Below, one piece after another: positions 10,580 to 18,992 of a stretch of DNA of 64,000 nucleotides (the first letter of the stretch is position 1; each line of letters opens with the position of its first letter). The stretch comes from Rhodospirillaceae bacterium (GTDB lineage Bacteria > Pseudomonadota > Alphaproteobacteria > Thalassobaculales > Thalassobaculaceae), in NCBI GenBank assembly GCA_018401495.1, contig JAGYJX010000006.1, forward strand, positions 62,001-126,000. Direction: 5' to 3'. The translations under genes and the position numbers were made by a program. The notes below the pieces were generated by a model. That model searched no databases. It was not told the origin of the DNA and was given only the letters and a program-made list of their open reading frames with translations.

Positions 10580-11119
10580 TCACGGCGCGGCGGCGACCGG
10601 GGGACCGGCGCGCGGCTGCAGCGTGTCCCAGGCGAGGTCGTTGGCGACGTACAGCGCGGTGTCGACCGCAAAGGCGGCCGCGACGAAGCCCGCGGACGGC
10701 AGCAACGCTCCCGTGAAGGCATAGGTCAGGCCGAGGTTCCGGGCCGAAGTCAGGACCTGGTAGCCGACCGCCTTGGTCGCCAGGGTCTCAGGAGTGGTGG
10801 CCGCCGGCGCCGGGCCGAAGCGGTGCCAGGCGAGTTCGTAGGGATAGTAGAGCGCCGTGGCCGTCGCCACGTTGGCCACCGCGAACGCGGCGCCGGTGCC
10901 GACGCTGGCCGCGAAGATCACGCCGAACAGGACGGCGTCGGCCAGCGCGGCGGCGGACTGGAAGGTCAGCGTCTTGTAGCCGGCCCGCTGCCAGTCGGCC
11001 ATCGCGGCGCCATCGGCCCGGGCGGCGGGGGTGCCGGCCACGATCGCCAGCGCCACGACGATCGACCCGGGCAGGCCATGGCGACGGGCGTGACGGGCAA
11101 TGAGCGTTGCAGAAGGCAT
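10580..11119 (-). CDS. Membrane protein with two DUF2061-like repeats
   Basis: 179 residues: a signal-like N-terminus (SIVVALAIVAGTPAARADG), then two related units. Unit 1 is KTLTFQSAAALADAVLFGV ... ALYYPYELAWHRFGP, and unit 2 is KAVGYQVLTSARNLGLTYAFTG ... ALYVANDLAWDTLQP. Each pairs a K-rich start, two hydrophobic segments and an ALY....LAW ending, resembling DUF2061, a short two-helix membrane domain of unknown function. The duplication inside one protein is an inference from comparing the halves. Its start lies 54 bases from the left direct repeat of the island. Function unknown. Confidence 0.6.
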   Translation of the reverse strand: MPSATLIARHARRHGLPGSIVVALAIVAGTPAARADGAAMADWQRAGYKTLTFQSAAALADAVLFGVIFAASVGTGAAFAVANVATATALYYPYELAWHRFGPAPAATTPETLATKAVGYQVLTSARNLGLTYAFTGALLPSAGFVAAAFAVDTALYVANDLAWDTLQPRAGPPVAAAP

Positions 11120-11172
11120 GCGTGGGATGATAGCGGCTGGGCCGGGGCCGGCGATAGAGAGATCAACCGCGG

Positions 11173-11211
11173 CCGCTACGCCTCGCCGTCGGCCGGCATG
11201 CCGGCCCGGAG
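11173..11211. repeat. Left 39-bp direct repeat of the 11-19 kb island
   Basis: Matches 18993-19031 at 35 of 39 positions, including 19 identical bases in a row (11181-11199). Read on the minus strand it encodes L-R-AGMPADGE-A-stop, nearly the same as the last residues of the dehydrogenase gene at the right end (L-E-AGMPADGE-E-stop). The centre (11191-11206) is a perfect 16-bp palindrome. It looks like a duplicated attachment-type site. Confidence 0.65.
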
Positions 11212-11225
11212 TAACCGCCTGCTGC

Positions 11226-11964
11226 TTATGGCGACGCCTGTCTGTGCTTCTTGAGCTTCAGCATTGTCGCCTGGACTCTGCCGACGCCCAGTTCGGTAAG
11301 CTGGTACGTTTTGACGCGCTTGTCGCTCGACTCCACCCTGTAGTCGGCGAGCCCCGACCGAACCAAATCCTTGAGACCCCGATGAACAGTCGACATCGAG
11401 TAACCCAGCATAGTCGAAATGTTGCTAAGCGACGGAGGAACGCGGATCTCCCGACAACGCTCAACGGCTAAGAGGGAGATTTCCAGGCGATCTAAATGAG
11501 TTCGAATCAGCGCGTCCCATTCGTGATCGTGATGAATTGGCCTAAAGGAAGACGGCGACATTTCTTTCCATATACCAATCAATTTTTTCTCAAGGTCCCG
11601 AAGCATCACTGGCTTTACAAGATATTCGATAGCACGATTTCTAAGGGCGGAAACGCTGGAATCAAAAGATGGATATGCTGTCAATATCAAGAAACGAGAG
11701 TTTGGAATCGCTGAAATTTTCTCAAGCGCTTTGTCTATGTTTCCATCTTCCAAAAATCTATCGAGTACAAAAATATGCGGAATGTCAGGGTAAGACGTTG
11801 AGTAAGATATCAGCGAAGAAACATTTTTAATCATCACAACGTCGTAACCGGCCAGGCTAAAATATTCTGATAGCGCTAAAGAAAATTCGAAATTATCTTC
11901 AGCAAAAACCAAGCGCGGGCGAGCGGGTTGGAGGTCGGGTCAATTCCAATTCTCCCCGGTTCAT
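11226..11964 (-). CDS. Response regulator: receiver plus winged-helix (MarR-like) output, start region frameshifted
   Basis: The receiver domain begins VFAEDNFEF (acidic pocket ED), carries the phospho-acceptor Asp in FVLDRF and the conserved Lys in YLVKPV. After a short linker come a recognisable winged helix (LSNISTMLGYSMSTVHRGLKDLVRSGLADYRV) and a wing (KRVKTYQLTELGVGRV), as in MarR/ArsR-type regulators. An ATG at 11964 overlaps the EAL stop as ATGA and reads MNRGELELTRPPTR before a one-base slip near 11912-11930 joins it to the receiver. The alternative is a TTG at 11912 with no ribosome site, which I consider less likely. Low-GC gene, co-transcribed after the EAL gene. Probably phosphorylated by the island's kinase or DHp protein; targets unknown. 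Confidence 0.8.
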
Positions 11965-12656
11965 GCCTGAAGATGACCAACAGGACCGCCATAGAGGTAC
12001 CCTTGTCCTGTTGAAATTCCTGCTGCCTGAACGGCGCTCTCATCAGCGATGTTTTCAATACCTTCCGCGATTATCTCTATTCCCAGAGAGCTGGCGAGAC
12101 TCGAGCTCGCTGCCAGAAGCGCCTGTCTATTCGGGTCGCCGGCACAGTTTCGGATGATTGAATGGTCGATTTTGATTCCAGATACTGGGAGAGAAACGAG
12201 ATAGTCGAATGGTCGGAAGCCAGATCCAAAGTCGTCGATGAACAGATCAATTTCATTATCGGCGAACGCGCGCGCCCCGATGTGTATTGATTCCATGTCA
12301 ATGTTGTTGAACCGCTCGACAAGTTCGAACCGGATGCGGCGTCTGTTCAGGCCGTTACGTTGGATCAACTGAATCAATGTCTCGATGACGCTGGTGTTCG
12401 CGAGTTCGACGGGGTCGATGTTGACTGTGACATAACCGACGGGGCAGGTCCTGCGCGTCATCCAACACATCGAACGATCAACAGCCTCGAACAGGACCTG
12501 CTCTCGAAACGACCGCTGTAACAGTTTGATCTGGACCTCGGCGGGAGCCATCAGCTTCTCGCGTCCGCTGGGAAGACGCAGCAGAGCCTCGGCCCCCACA
12601 AGCTCCCCGGAGGCGAGGCTGCAAATTGGCTCCAGGACGAAATTGATCTCTCGCAC
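11961..12656 (-). CDS. EAL-domain protein, probable c-di-GMP phosphodiesterase
   Basis: 231 residues consisting of an EAL domain alone. Catalytic and metal residues known for the family appear intact: Glu23 in AEALLR, Asn79 in VNID, Glu111 in ELVER, Asp141-Asp142 in IDDFGSGF, Lys162 in IKID, Glu198 in AEGIE and Gln218 in GQGYL. Some motifs are non-consensus (ELVER for E.TE; DDFGSGFRP for DDFGTGYSS), so hydrolysis is likely but not certain. No sensory domain is attached, so control would come from partners. It is the first gene of a two-gene unit with the receiver-winged helix regulator and is divergent from the unknown gene at 12912. Confidence 0.88.
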   Translation of the reverse strand: MREINFVLEPICSLASGELVGAEALLRLPSGREKLMAPAEVQIKLLQRSFREQVLFEAVDRSMCWMTRRTCPVGYVTVNIDPVELANTSVIETLIQLIQRNGLNRRRIRFELVERFNNIDMESIHIGARAFADNEIDLFIDDFGSGFRPFDYLVSLPVSGIKIDHSIIRNCAGDPNRQALLAASSSLASSLGIEIIAEGIENIADESAVQAAGISTGQGYLYGGPVGHLQA

Positions 12657-12911
12657 GCCGCCAATCCCCCTTACCCCAAACCGGGACTAAAATAGGAAGG
12701 ATTTAGCTCAAAAAGCACCTCGTATAATTCCCAGGTTGAAAGCGGTTCGCCACGACCCAGAATTGGGAGCATCTGGGGCGGCGCTGACGGGAGAGCGGGA
12801 GAACGGAAGATTGACCCCGGTGTGGATGCTGCCGGTTTGAAAGCAACGGGCGTTGCCGGGTGCGAGCGTCGCGCGATAAGCATCTTTCATGTTTCGCTCG
12901 GGAGAAGCAGG

Positions 12912-14057
12912 ATGGAATCTGATATCTTGGACCTTCTGGTGGAGGCAGGTGACGGTTATAAGCGGCGGATCAAGGTTGTGAATCAGCAGGACCGCGCCAG
13001 TAGCGCGGGAATGTTCCGATCTGGAGATGTGTTCAAAAGAAATCTTGAGAACCCTGAATTTCTTCCATTGTTTAAGAGCATGAACCTAAATAAGTGTAAT
13101 TTTCAAAAGGTTGCAACCGTTCAAATTGATAGCAAGTCCGCGCCATCAAATAGTGTTGCGACGAAAATTATGCTTCCATTTGGTCTGCTTGCGGAGGGTT
13201 CGGGAAATGCTCTTTTTATGTACTACGGCGAGGATAATTTTCTCGAAAAGATTGAGCGTGCTTTCAACTCGAGCATGCCGCAGTCGGATAAAGATCATGA
13301 TCTAGATGTTTTGGGTGTCCTCAACAGGATGCCCACTTTCGATCCGTTTCTTCTGAGGGATATATTTGAGACGGAAAACATAGATGCAGATACGGCATAC
13401 TCTGAGGTGAGTGACGAAGATTTCAATTTTGTGAGATCGGGAATCATAGGGGACTTTAATGTGATAGTCACCAAGACTCTCGAGCAAATAGGAGAGACTA
13501 GTGGAAAAGCGGCGGCATGGGATCTTACGGTCTCGGCCGCAGCGGAGCGACTATTCAAAGCAATGTGGTATTTGGATGATTTGGAGGCTCTTGAACCTCT
13601 TGCGCGTGCGTTGGGCGTAAACAATGAAGACACGAAGGAGTATTTTTACGCCTGGAAGGGATTGCTGTTCTATGTTCATGGTCATTCGGGCAGCTTCGCG
13701 TCTCTGGAAGAAGACCTCGCCATTGCTGCCAAGCTGGCGAACTCCGATGGTAGGGGTGACAGGACTGTGGTTGACGACCAAGTTAGCAGTATCTTAAAAG
13801 AGAAATACAAGATGCAGAGATTTTTTGAGGCTTATAGTGCCGCTTTCAAAGACGCATTTGTGGAGCAAAAAGATACTATTGGATTTGTTAGAATTTTAAC
13901 AAATGCGAAGTCGCTGTTCTGGACGGTCGGTACAATTATCGGACGGCTCGACACTTACACCGCATATTTCAATCAAGCACGAGAATCATCGCGCAACCGA
14001 ATAACCGCGGAAGACATGCGGGCGTTCTTGAGGAACATGGCAGTACCTTCTTCTTAA
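12912..14057 (+). CDS. Unrecognised protein, family A member 1 (island)
   Basis: 381 residues, no family recognised, no signal peptide or membrane segment. Acidic and soluble. Distinct stretches are MPTFDPFLL (about residue 141), AMWYLDDLEALEPLARALG, YFYAWKGLLFY, and AKSLFWTVGTIIGRLDTYTAYF near the C-terminus. The same spaced motifs (P..DPFL, A.W, F.AWKGL.FY, A....W..G......L) recur in the protein encoded at 16937-18112, so the two are probably distant paralogues. The ATG at 12912 follows a strong GGGAGAAGCAGG site. Codon use is AT-rich compared with the chromosome. It heads a + strand group with the DHp-like, molybdopterin-fold, kinase and receiver genes. The function is unknown; a role in the signalling output is only suggested by linkage. 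Confidence 0.75.
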   Translation: MESDILDLLVEAGDGYKRRIKVVNQQDRASSAGMFRSGDVFKRNLENPEFLPLFKSMNLNKCNFQKVATVQIDSKSAPSNSVATKIMLPFGLLAEGSGNALFMYYGEDNFLEKIERAFNSSMPQSDKDHDLDVLGVLNRMPTFDPFLLRDIFETENIDADTAYSEVSDEDFNFVRSGIIGDFNVIVTKTLEQIGETSGKAAAWDLTVSAAAERLFKAMWYLDDLEALEPLARALGVNNEDTKEYFYAWKGLLFYVHGHSGSFASLEEDLAIAAKLANSDGRGDRTVVDDQVSSILKEKYKMQRFFEAYSAAFKDAFVEQKDTIGFVRILTNAKSLFWTVGTIIGRLDTYTAYFNQARESSRNRITAEDMRAFLRNMAVPSS

Positions 14058-14162
14058 AGCCCGGACGTCCGGAGGGACTGCCCGAACCGCGTCCCCCGGC
14101 GCTTGTACCCACGATCGGCCTGTTGGATGTCGTTCATGACGGAAATGACAAGGGACGAGCTG

Positions 14163-14474
14163 ATGCCGGAGCCGAACTCCAAGGCGGATGGGCCGCCACG
14201 CTACGGTGTGGCGGCCGGCGATGGAGCCGACGAAGCGTGCGGGGGCGGGGGATCCGCGAGACTCGGCGACTGCGCGCGCGCGACGCTTCACGATTTTCGC
14301 CAGCCGATTCAGTCTGCGCTGGCGTGGACCGATCTGTGTCGGCTCCACATTTCATCCGGGGACGGAGAGCGGGCCATGGAGGCGCTGTCGCGGGTGAGCG
14401 CGTCCCTTGCGGAGATAGAGGAACGTTCGGCGCCCCTTATCGAGGCCTATGTGTCAATGAGGTCGGACGGATGA
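14163..14474 (+). CDS. Small solo DHp-like (histidine phosphotransfer) protein
   Basis: About 103 residues. The core LHDFRQPIQSALAWTDL resembles helix 1 of the histidine kinase dimerisation domain (H-x-x-R-x-P box, with the His in LHD), and SRVSASLAEIEERSAPLIEAY resembles helix 2. No ATPase domain follows, so it would be a free phospho-acceptor or relay module or a dimer-forming decoy. The N-terminal third is Gly/Ala-rich and probably disordered. I chose the ATG at 14163 because AGGGA lies 7 bases upstream; ATGs at 14136 and 14145 are alternatives. The stop overlaps the next start (ATGA), so it is coupled to the molybdopterin-fold gene. The DHp assignment is pattern-based and moderate. Confidence 0.6.
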   Translation: MPEPNSKADGPPRYGVAAGDGADEACGGGGSARLGDCARATLHDFRQPIQSALAWTDLCRLHISSGDGERAMEALSRVSASLAEIEERSAPLIEAYVSMRSDG

Positions 14475-14965
14475 GTCGGGATGGCTTAGTCACTCTTGGG
14501 CTGCTGATCGTTCTGTCGTTCCCCTTCTGGGGCGGCCCGGTGAGGGCCGGCGAACCCCCGTTGACGATCGTGGACCGGTCGTTGGGTGAGGTGCGGGTGC
14601 GCACGTTGTTTCTGAGTGATCTCGAGCAGTATCGGGTCACCCACCTGGATACCTCGACGCCCTGGACGGATGGGCGCACTCGGTTCGAAGGGGTCCGGTT
14701 GCGGGATCTTTTGCCTGGTGTCCTGGGGCCGAACGGGACGATCGTCGTGAGGGCGCACAACGATTACTTCGCCAAGTTGCCCGTCCGGGACCTGACCGAG
14801 CATGACATCCTGCTGGCTTGGCGGGCGGATGACCGACCGCTCACTCTGCGGGACAAGGGGCCCTTCTGGCTGGTATATCCGTTGGATGCTCTCGGTGCAG
14901 ATGCCTCGAGACATCTCCACAAAATGGTCTGGCAGGTTCGGAGCATCGAACTTGTCGATCGATGA
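14471..14965 (+). CDS. Periplasmic protein with molybdopterin-oxidoreductase-like fold
   Basis: 164 residues. The signal peptide is MSRDGLVTLGLLIVLSFPFW with a cleavage region near PVRAGE. The mature part follows the Oxidored_molyb (PF00174) pattern: LFLSDLEQYRVTHLDTSTPW, then FEGVRLRDLL, IVVRAHNDYFAKLPVRDL, DILLAWRADDRPLTLRDKGPFWLVYPLD. It lacks the Cys that coordinates molybdenum in sulfite oxidase-type enzymes, so it may be a binding or sensory domain rather than an enzyme. It sits between the DHp-like gene and the kinase, which suggests a periplasmic input protein for that kinase. ATG start in an ATGA overlap. Confidence 0.72.
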   Translation: MSRDGLVTLGLLIVLSFPFWGGPVRAGEPPLTIVDRSLGEVRVRTLFLSDLEQYRVTHLDTSTPWTDGRTRFEGVRLRDLLPGVLGPNGTIVVRAHNDYFAKLPVRDLTEHDILLAWRADDRPLTLRDKGPFWLVYPLDALGADASRHLHKMVWQVRSIELVDR

Positions 14966-16396
14966 TATTGACATTTCGAAAAATCGGCGCGCACTGCGAT
15001 GGTCGAAAGTGTTTCTTTTGTTGTCTGTCGTGTCGATAATGATAGTGGAAGGAATGTTTATTGTTAGTTCCTTGCAGTTTGAAAAACTGAAGAGAAGTGC
15101 GTACTTTGACGAGAATTTTTACTGGCTATCTTTGTCCGCCGAAGCCGAGCTCGGCCGCCTTGGCCTTGATCTGCTGTCGCGGGCCGGGTCTGTTGACGCC
15201 GGGCAGGGGGGGGATGTCGCCTTTGCCGACTCCACTGACTTTCGACTTCAGATTTTGTGGAGTCGGCTCGATCTGCTGACGAAAGGAAATTTCGGCGAGT
15301 GGTCTTCCGGCGATCCGGCAGCGGGCAGCCTGGTCAATGAAATTGTCGGATTGGTGAGATCGCTTGAATCAAGCCTGATCACCGGCGGACTTTCGGCGTC
15401 GGCTGCGTCAGAACTGCTGAACAGAGCGATCGTCAGGTCCAAGGAACTGACCCGGGCCGCTCTCGAGGCGGATCGCGCGACGAAGGATCGGGTGTTTGAC
15501 ACGATCAACAGGCTCCGGACGCTTACCACGTTGGGGCTGGCCTCCGGCCTGGGATCGGTCGTGATGCTCGGCTTCTTCGCGGTGGGCTATGTCCGAATGA
15601 TGCAGCGCGAACGAACCTACATTGCTCGCATAAATCGAGTGCTCACGGAATCCGTTCAGGAAAGGGAGTATTTTATCAAGGTCGCCTCGCATGAACTGAG
15701 GAATTCGGCGCAGGCCGCTCTCGCTCTGCTCGATAGGGATTGGACGACGGATGGCCGCATCCGGTCCGGGACGATGGACGCCATGATCGGGTTCAGGGAA
15801 AATGTCGACTCCCTCTTGGATTTTGCCCGGTCGATTTCGGGCAGGGTGGATCTGAGCCATTCGGAGATAGACGTCGCGCAGGCCGTGCACGCCTGGGTCG
15901 CCTCGGCTTCGTACGGAACCGGCAAGAGGGTCGTCGTCGATGTCGACTGCCTTGACCATGCGATATCCGTTCAGCGGACGGTCTTGTTCCGCTGTTTTCA
16001 GAACATCCTGACAAACGCGTTGAGGCACGCTCGCTCCGAAGTGCGGGTCGCCGTCGAGATCTTGGGTGATGGCTGCGCCCTGAAAGTCCGCGTCCAGGAT
16101 GATGGCCCCGGCATCCCCAAAGACGTCTTTGCCAGCTTGAGGGGGCGCCAAGCCGTTCACAACGAGAGCGGGGGGACCCTCGGGATGGGTTTGCTCATCG
16201 TGAAGGCCTTGATAGCGTCCGTGGGCGGCCGGCTCCAGTTTCCGGACAGCAAGGCTGGGGCCGTTGTTGAGATTGAAATTCCAATCAGAAGGACGCCGTC
16301 GCAGATACGCGACGATCGGCCGGGGCGCGTTCCCAATTCCGCCCGGCTTTTCGGCCGGGCCCCGGCTTCGAGCAAATTGATCGAGGACCTCGGTGA
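14952..16396 (+). CDS. Membrane sensor histidine kinase
   Basis: Two membrane helices (WSKVFLLLSVVSIMIVEGMFIV and LTTLGLASGLGSVVMLGFFAVGY) enclose a periplasmic loop of roughly 150 residues with no recognised fold. A dimerisation box follows with the phospho-acceptor His (KVASHELRNSAQAAL, lacking the usual Pro), then an ATPase domain with an N box (NILTNALRHA), a G1 box (DDGPGIP) and a G2 box (GTLGMGLLIVKAL). The start is probably the TTG at 14952, which overlaps the previous gene. The frame does not stop until 16628, deep in the next gene. A slip near 16295-16345 would bring it to the TGA at 16394-16396, which overlaps the GTG of the receiver gene as GTGA, and I take that as the true end. 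Likely senses through the preceding periplasmic protein. Confidence 0.85.
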
Positions 16397-16816
16397 GAAT
16401 CCTGTACTGCGAGGACGCACCCGAAATACGAGAAGCATTCTACTGCCTTCTCGAGGCGCAATACCAAGATGTTCAGTCCGTGTGGCTCTGTCGCGGATTT
16501 CCTTGGACTGTCCCGCGACGCGAGCTATGACGTTGCTGTTCTCGACTACGACCTTGGGGATGGGTCGGCATTTGATGTCGTCGAGAGGCTCAAGCAAAGC
16601 GGCTCTTGCTGCAAGATCATCGTGTTGACCGGCGTCGAGTTGCCGGAAATTCGCGATTCCGGCTTTGTCGACCGGGTGCTGACGAAGCCGATCCAGTTCC
16701 AGGAACTCGTGATGGCGATCGACAGTGTGCTGTACGGAGGCCCCCGACCCGCGCGGCTACCCGAGGTCGGCTTGGATCAGGTAAGCGGCAGCCCGGTTTG
16801 TCGGTCTGGGATCTGA
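16393..16816 (+). CDS. Single-domain response regulator, frameshifted
   Basis: The GTG at 16393 begins VRILYCEDAPEIREAFYCLL, a normal receiver start with its acidic pair. After a one-base slip near 16450-16480 the next frame gives VADFLGLSRDASYDVAVLDYDLGDGSAFDVV (phospho-acceptor Asp in VLDYDLG), IIVLTG and the conserved Lys in VLTKPI. No output domain follows, so it would act as a phospho-shuttle or by binding a partner. It is coupled to the kinase stop by GTGA, as a cognate pair would be. Confidence 0.8.
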
Positions 16817-16936
16817 TTGTTTCCACGCAGCGGTGTCGCTGATCCCGCCCGATACTACATGGGCAAGCGCACTGTGCCGTTCGTCCGGCGTTCTGGAGCC
16901 GCTAAGGGCATGTTCCGGTCGGGCTTAGTCAAACTC

Positions 16937-18112
16937 TCATATGTCGTTGGCGCCTGGTTTGGCCCTGCTCGACACGCAAGAATCCACAAAATACAGCAAG
17001 TCGTTGAGCCGGTCGAACGAGACTTGGCCATTCGCCGATTCGGACATGGAGCGCTCGAAAATATTAATCGAGTTGGCAAGAGCGGTGCAGCAATATCCAA
17101 GCACCCAGTACCTCTTGTCGGCGGACAATAGATAGGATCGAAATGGAAGAGGGTCGGATTTTTTTATAAATGACTCATAAGCAGTATTAAAATCGACAAA
17201 TATTTTTCTCATGTTGTTAATCATATTAATAAGCTTACGACCGACCAAGGACTTGAACATATCCTGTTGTTCTTTGAATGGCTTGTTCTGGCGGATGTCG
17301 TATGGCACTGATAAATCCGACTTAATCCACTTTAGAAAATGGCCGATTCGAGGGGCGTGTTCGGCGAACTGCTGCTCATAGAACGCGAGTCCCTTCCAAG
17401 CGCTGAAGATAACTGGGCCCTGGCGGGGGTCTATTTTGAAGGCCTCGATGAACAGTCTGGCTTCCGGCAGGTTGGGGTCCCAAATGGCGTCGACAAACTT
17501 TTTCTCGCTTCCGGCACGCTTGTTGAGGTGGACGCCGACGGCGCGCTCGACTATCGGTCGAACTTTCTCACTGATCCTGATTTTTATGCGCTGTTCGATC
17601 GAGTGAGAGAGGGGTATGCAGGCTTGATCGAGGCGAAGTTTGTGGCCATCAAAAGTCGTCTTGACCAGAAATGGGTCGAGAGAAGGAATGCTGTCCAGAA
17701 TGGCGAGCTTCTCGAAATCACTCCCCCCGGCTGTCCAATTGGAGCAACGCTTCAGGCCGAAGTGACGTTGAAGAAGGTATTCGGCGTTCTTCTGCCGCAG
17801 ATAAACGGCATACCCGCCCTGTTCAGGGTGAAGACAGTCCGATGGCAGGAATATGGCTGTTTCTACAGGGCGGTCCTTGGAGAGAAGGCCCTCTTCAAAA
17901 ACGTCGTCTGAATTCGATTCAGACAACTCAACATCGAAGTTGGGATATTTGAAAATATAGCAAAAATTAAGAGCGTCGCACTGAAACATGCGTCTCGACG
18001 GATCGATTAGCCGCGATGGCCGGTCGAGATTAATTGATACACTGGGTGGGCCGTGGATAATTTGATCGAGAATGGGCGACAGGCGTTTTTTGTTTTTCTT
18101 TATGGGATACAT
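16937..18112 (-). CDS. Unrecognised protein, family A member 2 (island)
   Basis: 391 residues, basic N-terminus (MYPIKKNKKRLSP), soluble, no recognised domain. It shares spaced motifs with the protein at 12912-14057: IPSLDPFLV versus MPTFDPFLL, AIWDPNLPEARLFIEAF versus AMWYLDDLEALEPLARAL, FSAWKGLAFY versus FYAWKGLLFY, and ADKRYWVLGYCCTAL versus AKSLFWTVGTIIGRL. The order and spacing agree along the whole length, so common ancestry is likely despite low identity. Low GC, AT-rich codons. It points toward the receiver gene from the right side of the island and is alone on its strand. The ribosome site is weak (GGTTCAG), so an internal start such as MFQCDALNF is possible. Confidence 0.72.
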   Translation of the reverse strand: MYPIKKNKKRLSPILDQIIHGPPSVSINLDRPSRLIDPSRRMFQCDALNFCYIFKYPNFDVELSESNSDDVFEEGLLSKDRPVETAIFLPSDCLHPEQGGYAVYLRQKNAEYLLQRHFGLKRCSNWTAGGSDFEKLAILDSIPSLDPFLVKTTFDGHKLRLDQACIPLSHSIEQRIKIRISEKVRPIVERAVGVHLNKRAGSEKKFVDAIWDPNLPEARLFIEAFKIDPRQGPVIFSAWKGLAFYEQQFAEHAPRIGHFLKWIKSDLSVPYDIRQNKPFKEQQDMFKSLVGRKLINMINNMRKIFVDFNTAYESFIKKSDPLPFRSYLLSADKRYWVLGYCCTALANSINIFERSMSESANGQVSFDRLNDLLYFVDSCVSSRAKPGANDI

Positions 18113-18992
18113 TATATCTGAACCTTGAATTAGACATAAAATTGACGAGAGCGCATTAGTGAAATATATTGTAAATTTGACATCATAAGCCTAGTTTCTT
18201 CACCGAGTTGACCCTGAAGTCGCAGATATACAGTAGATAATTGAATTTATTATAAGTATTCAATCTCGCGTTGGCAGGACGCAGAAAACAACCTAGGAAT
18301 TTTATAGAGTGCAATCAGACCATTGAGAACCATAGAATATTTCATACTGAAAGAATCTCAGTCCAGTCGGTGCGGAGCCGGATCTTTGGACCAGAACGAT
18401 CGCACGAGGCGCGGCGGGCAGGAAACGGCTGTATCAAGGCCTCCGCCGGGTCACCAGGATGTCGGTTGCTCGAACCGTGTGTTTCGTTTCTCGAAGGAAT
18501 CAAAGTGGTCGGCAAAAGAGATTTCAAGTTGAAAATTTAATTGGTTGATGCCAGTCCATCGTTGAAGAATAAACTAAAGTATGTACTCTCATAAAAATGA
18601 GCTTCAAAAAATGCTGGGAAAGTTTTTCTTTCGGCAGTCGGTACGTGGCGGCTTTGATATAAAGTATAGAAGTTTCAAATATAAGGTGACGCTTCATCAC
18701 TCATGGACAAGTTCAGAAGAAAATGCTCAAAGCATGGTGTCCGAATGGAATTCTAGGATACTGGGAGGTCTGGGCCAGGCGTCAGCCGGTGTTGAAGGGC
18801 GACTAGAAGACACAGCCCGAATTATTGCCACAACACGACGAACTGCGTCTCGTTGATTAGTGTTGGTTCCGATTCGATGGTGTCACCCAGTGTTTCAGCG
18901 GGCTTGCTGGGTTCACAGCGTTTCTGTTGTTGAAGATCGTTCCAATACGTTACCGTATGGCAAGCCCTGAGCGGCGATCGCCCTAACCGTTC
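18113..18992. other. Low-GC, gene-poor right part of the island
   Basis: About 880 bases, clearly AT-rich to about 18860, between the start of the family A gene and the right repeat. Several short open frames exist, but only the one at 18581-18856 seems worth listing. The stretch upstream of 18112 should hold that gene's promoter; no clear -35/-10 pair was recognised. No tRNA, integrase remnant or insertion sequence was seen. It may be decayed island DNA. Confidence 0.5.
18581..18856 (+). CDS. Possible small protein of unknown function
   Basis: 91 residues beginning MYSHKNELQKMLGKFFF and ending RIIATTRRTASR, basic, no recognised domain and no signal peptide. It lies in the low-GC right part of the island. 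There is no good ribosome site, and the frame may be open by chance or be a fragment. Listed only because its composition (Lys, Phe, Ser) matches the island's other genes. Confidence 0.25.
   Translation: MYSHKNELQKMLGKFFFRQSVRGGFDIKYRSFKYKVTLHHSWTSSEENAQSMVSEWNSRILGGLGQASAGVEGRLEDTARIIATTRRTASR

Noticed and set aside
12912..14057. Possibility that the unknown island protein is a tyrosine or serine recombinase
   Set aside because: No R...HxxR...Y arrangement or Ser-recombinase N-terminal motif was found in it or in its paralogue.
18271..18540. 89-codon frame in the right part of the island
   Set aside because: Overlapping short frames on the same stretch, no ribosome site, no recognisable features; kept only as part of the gene-poor region.
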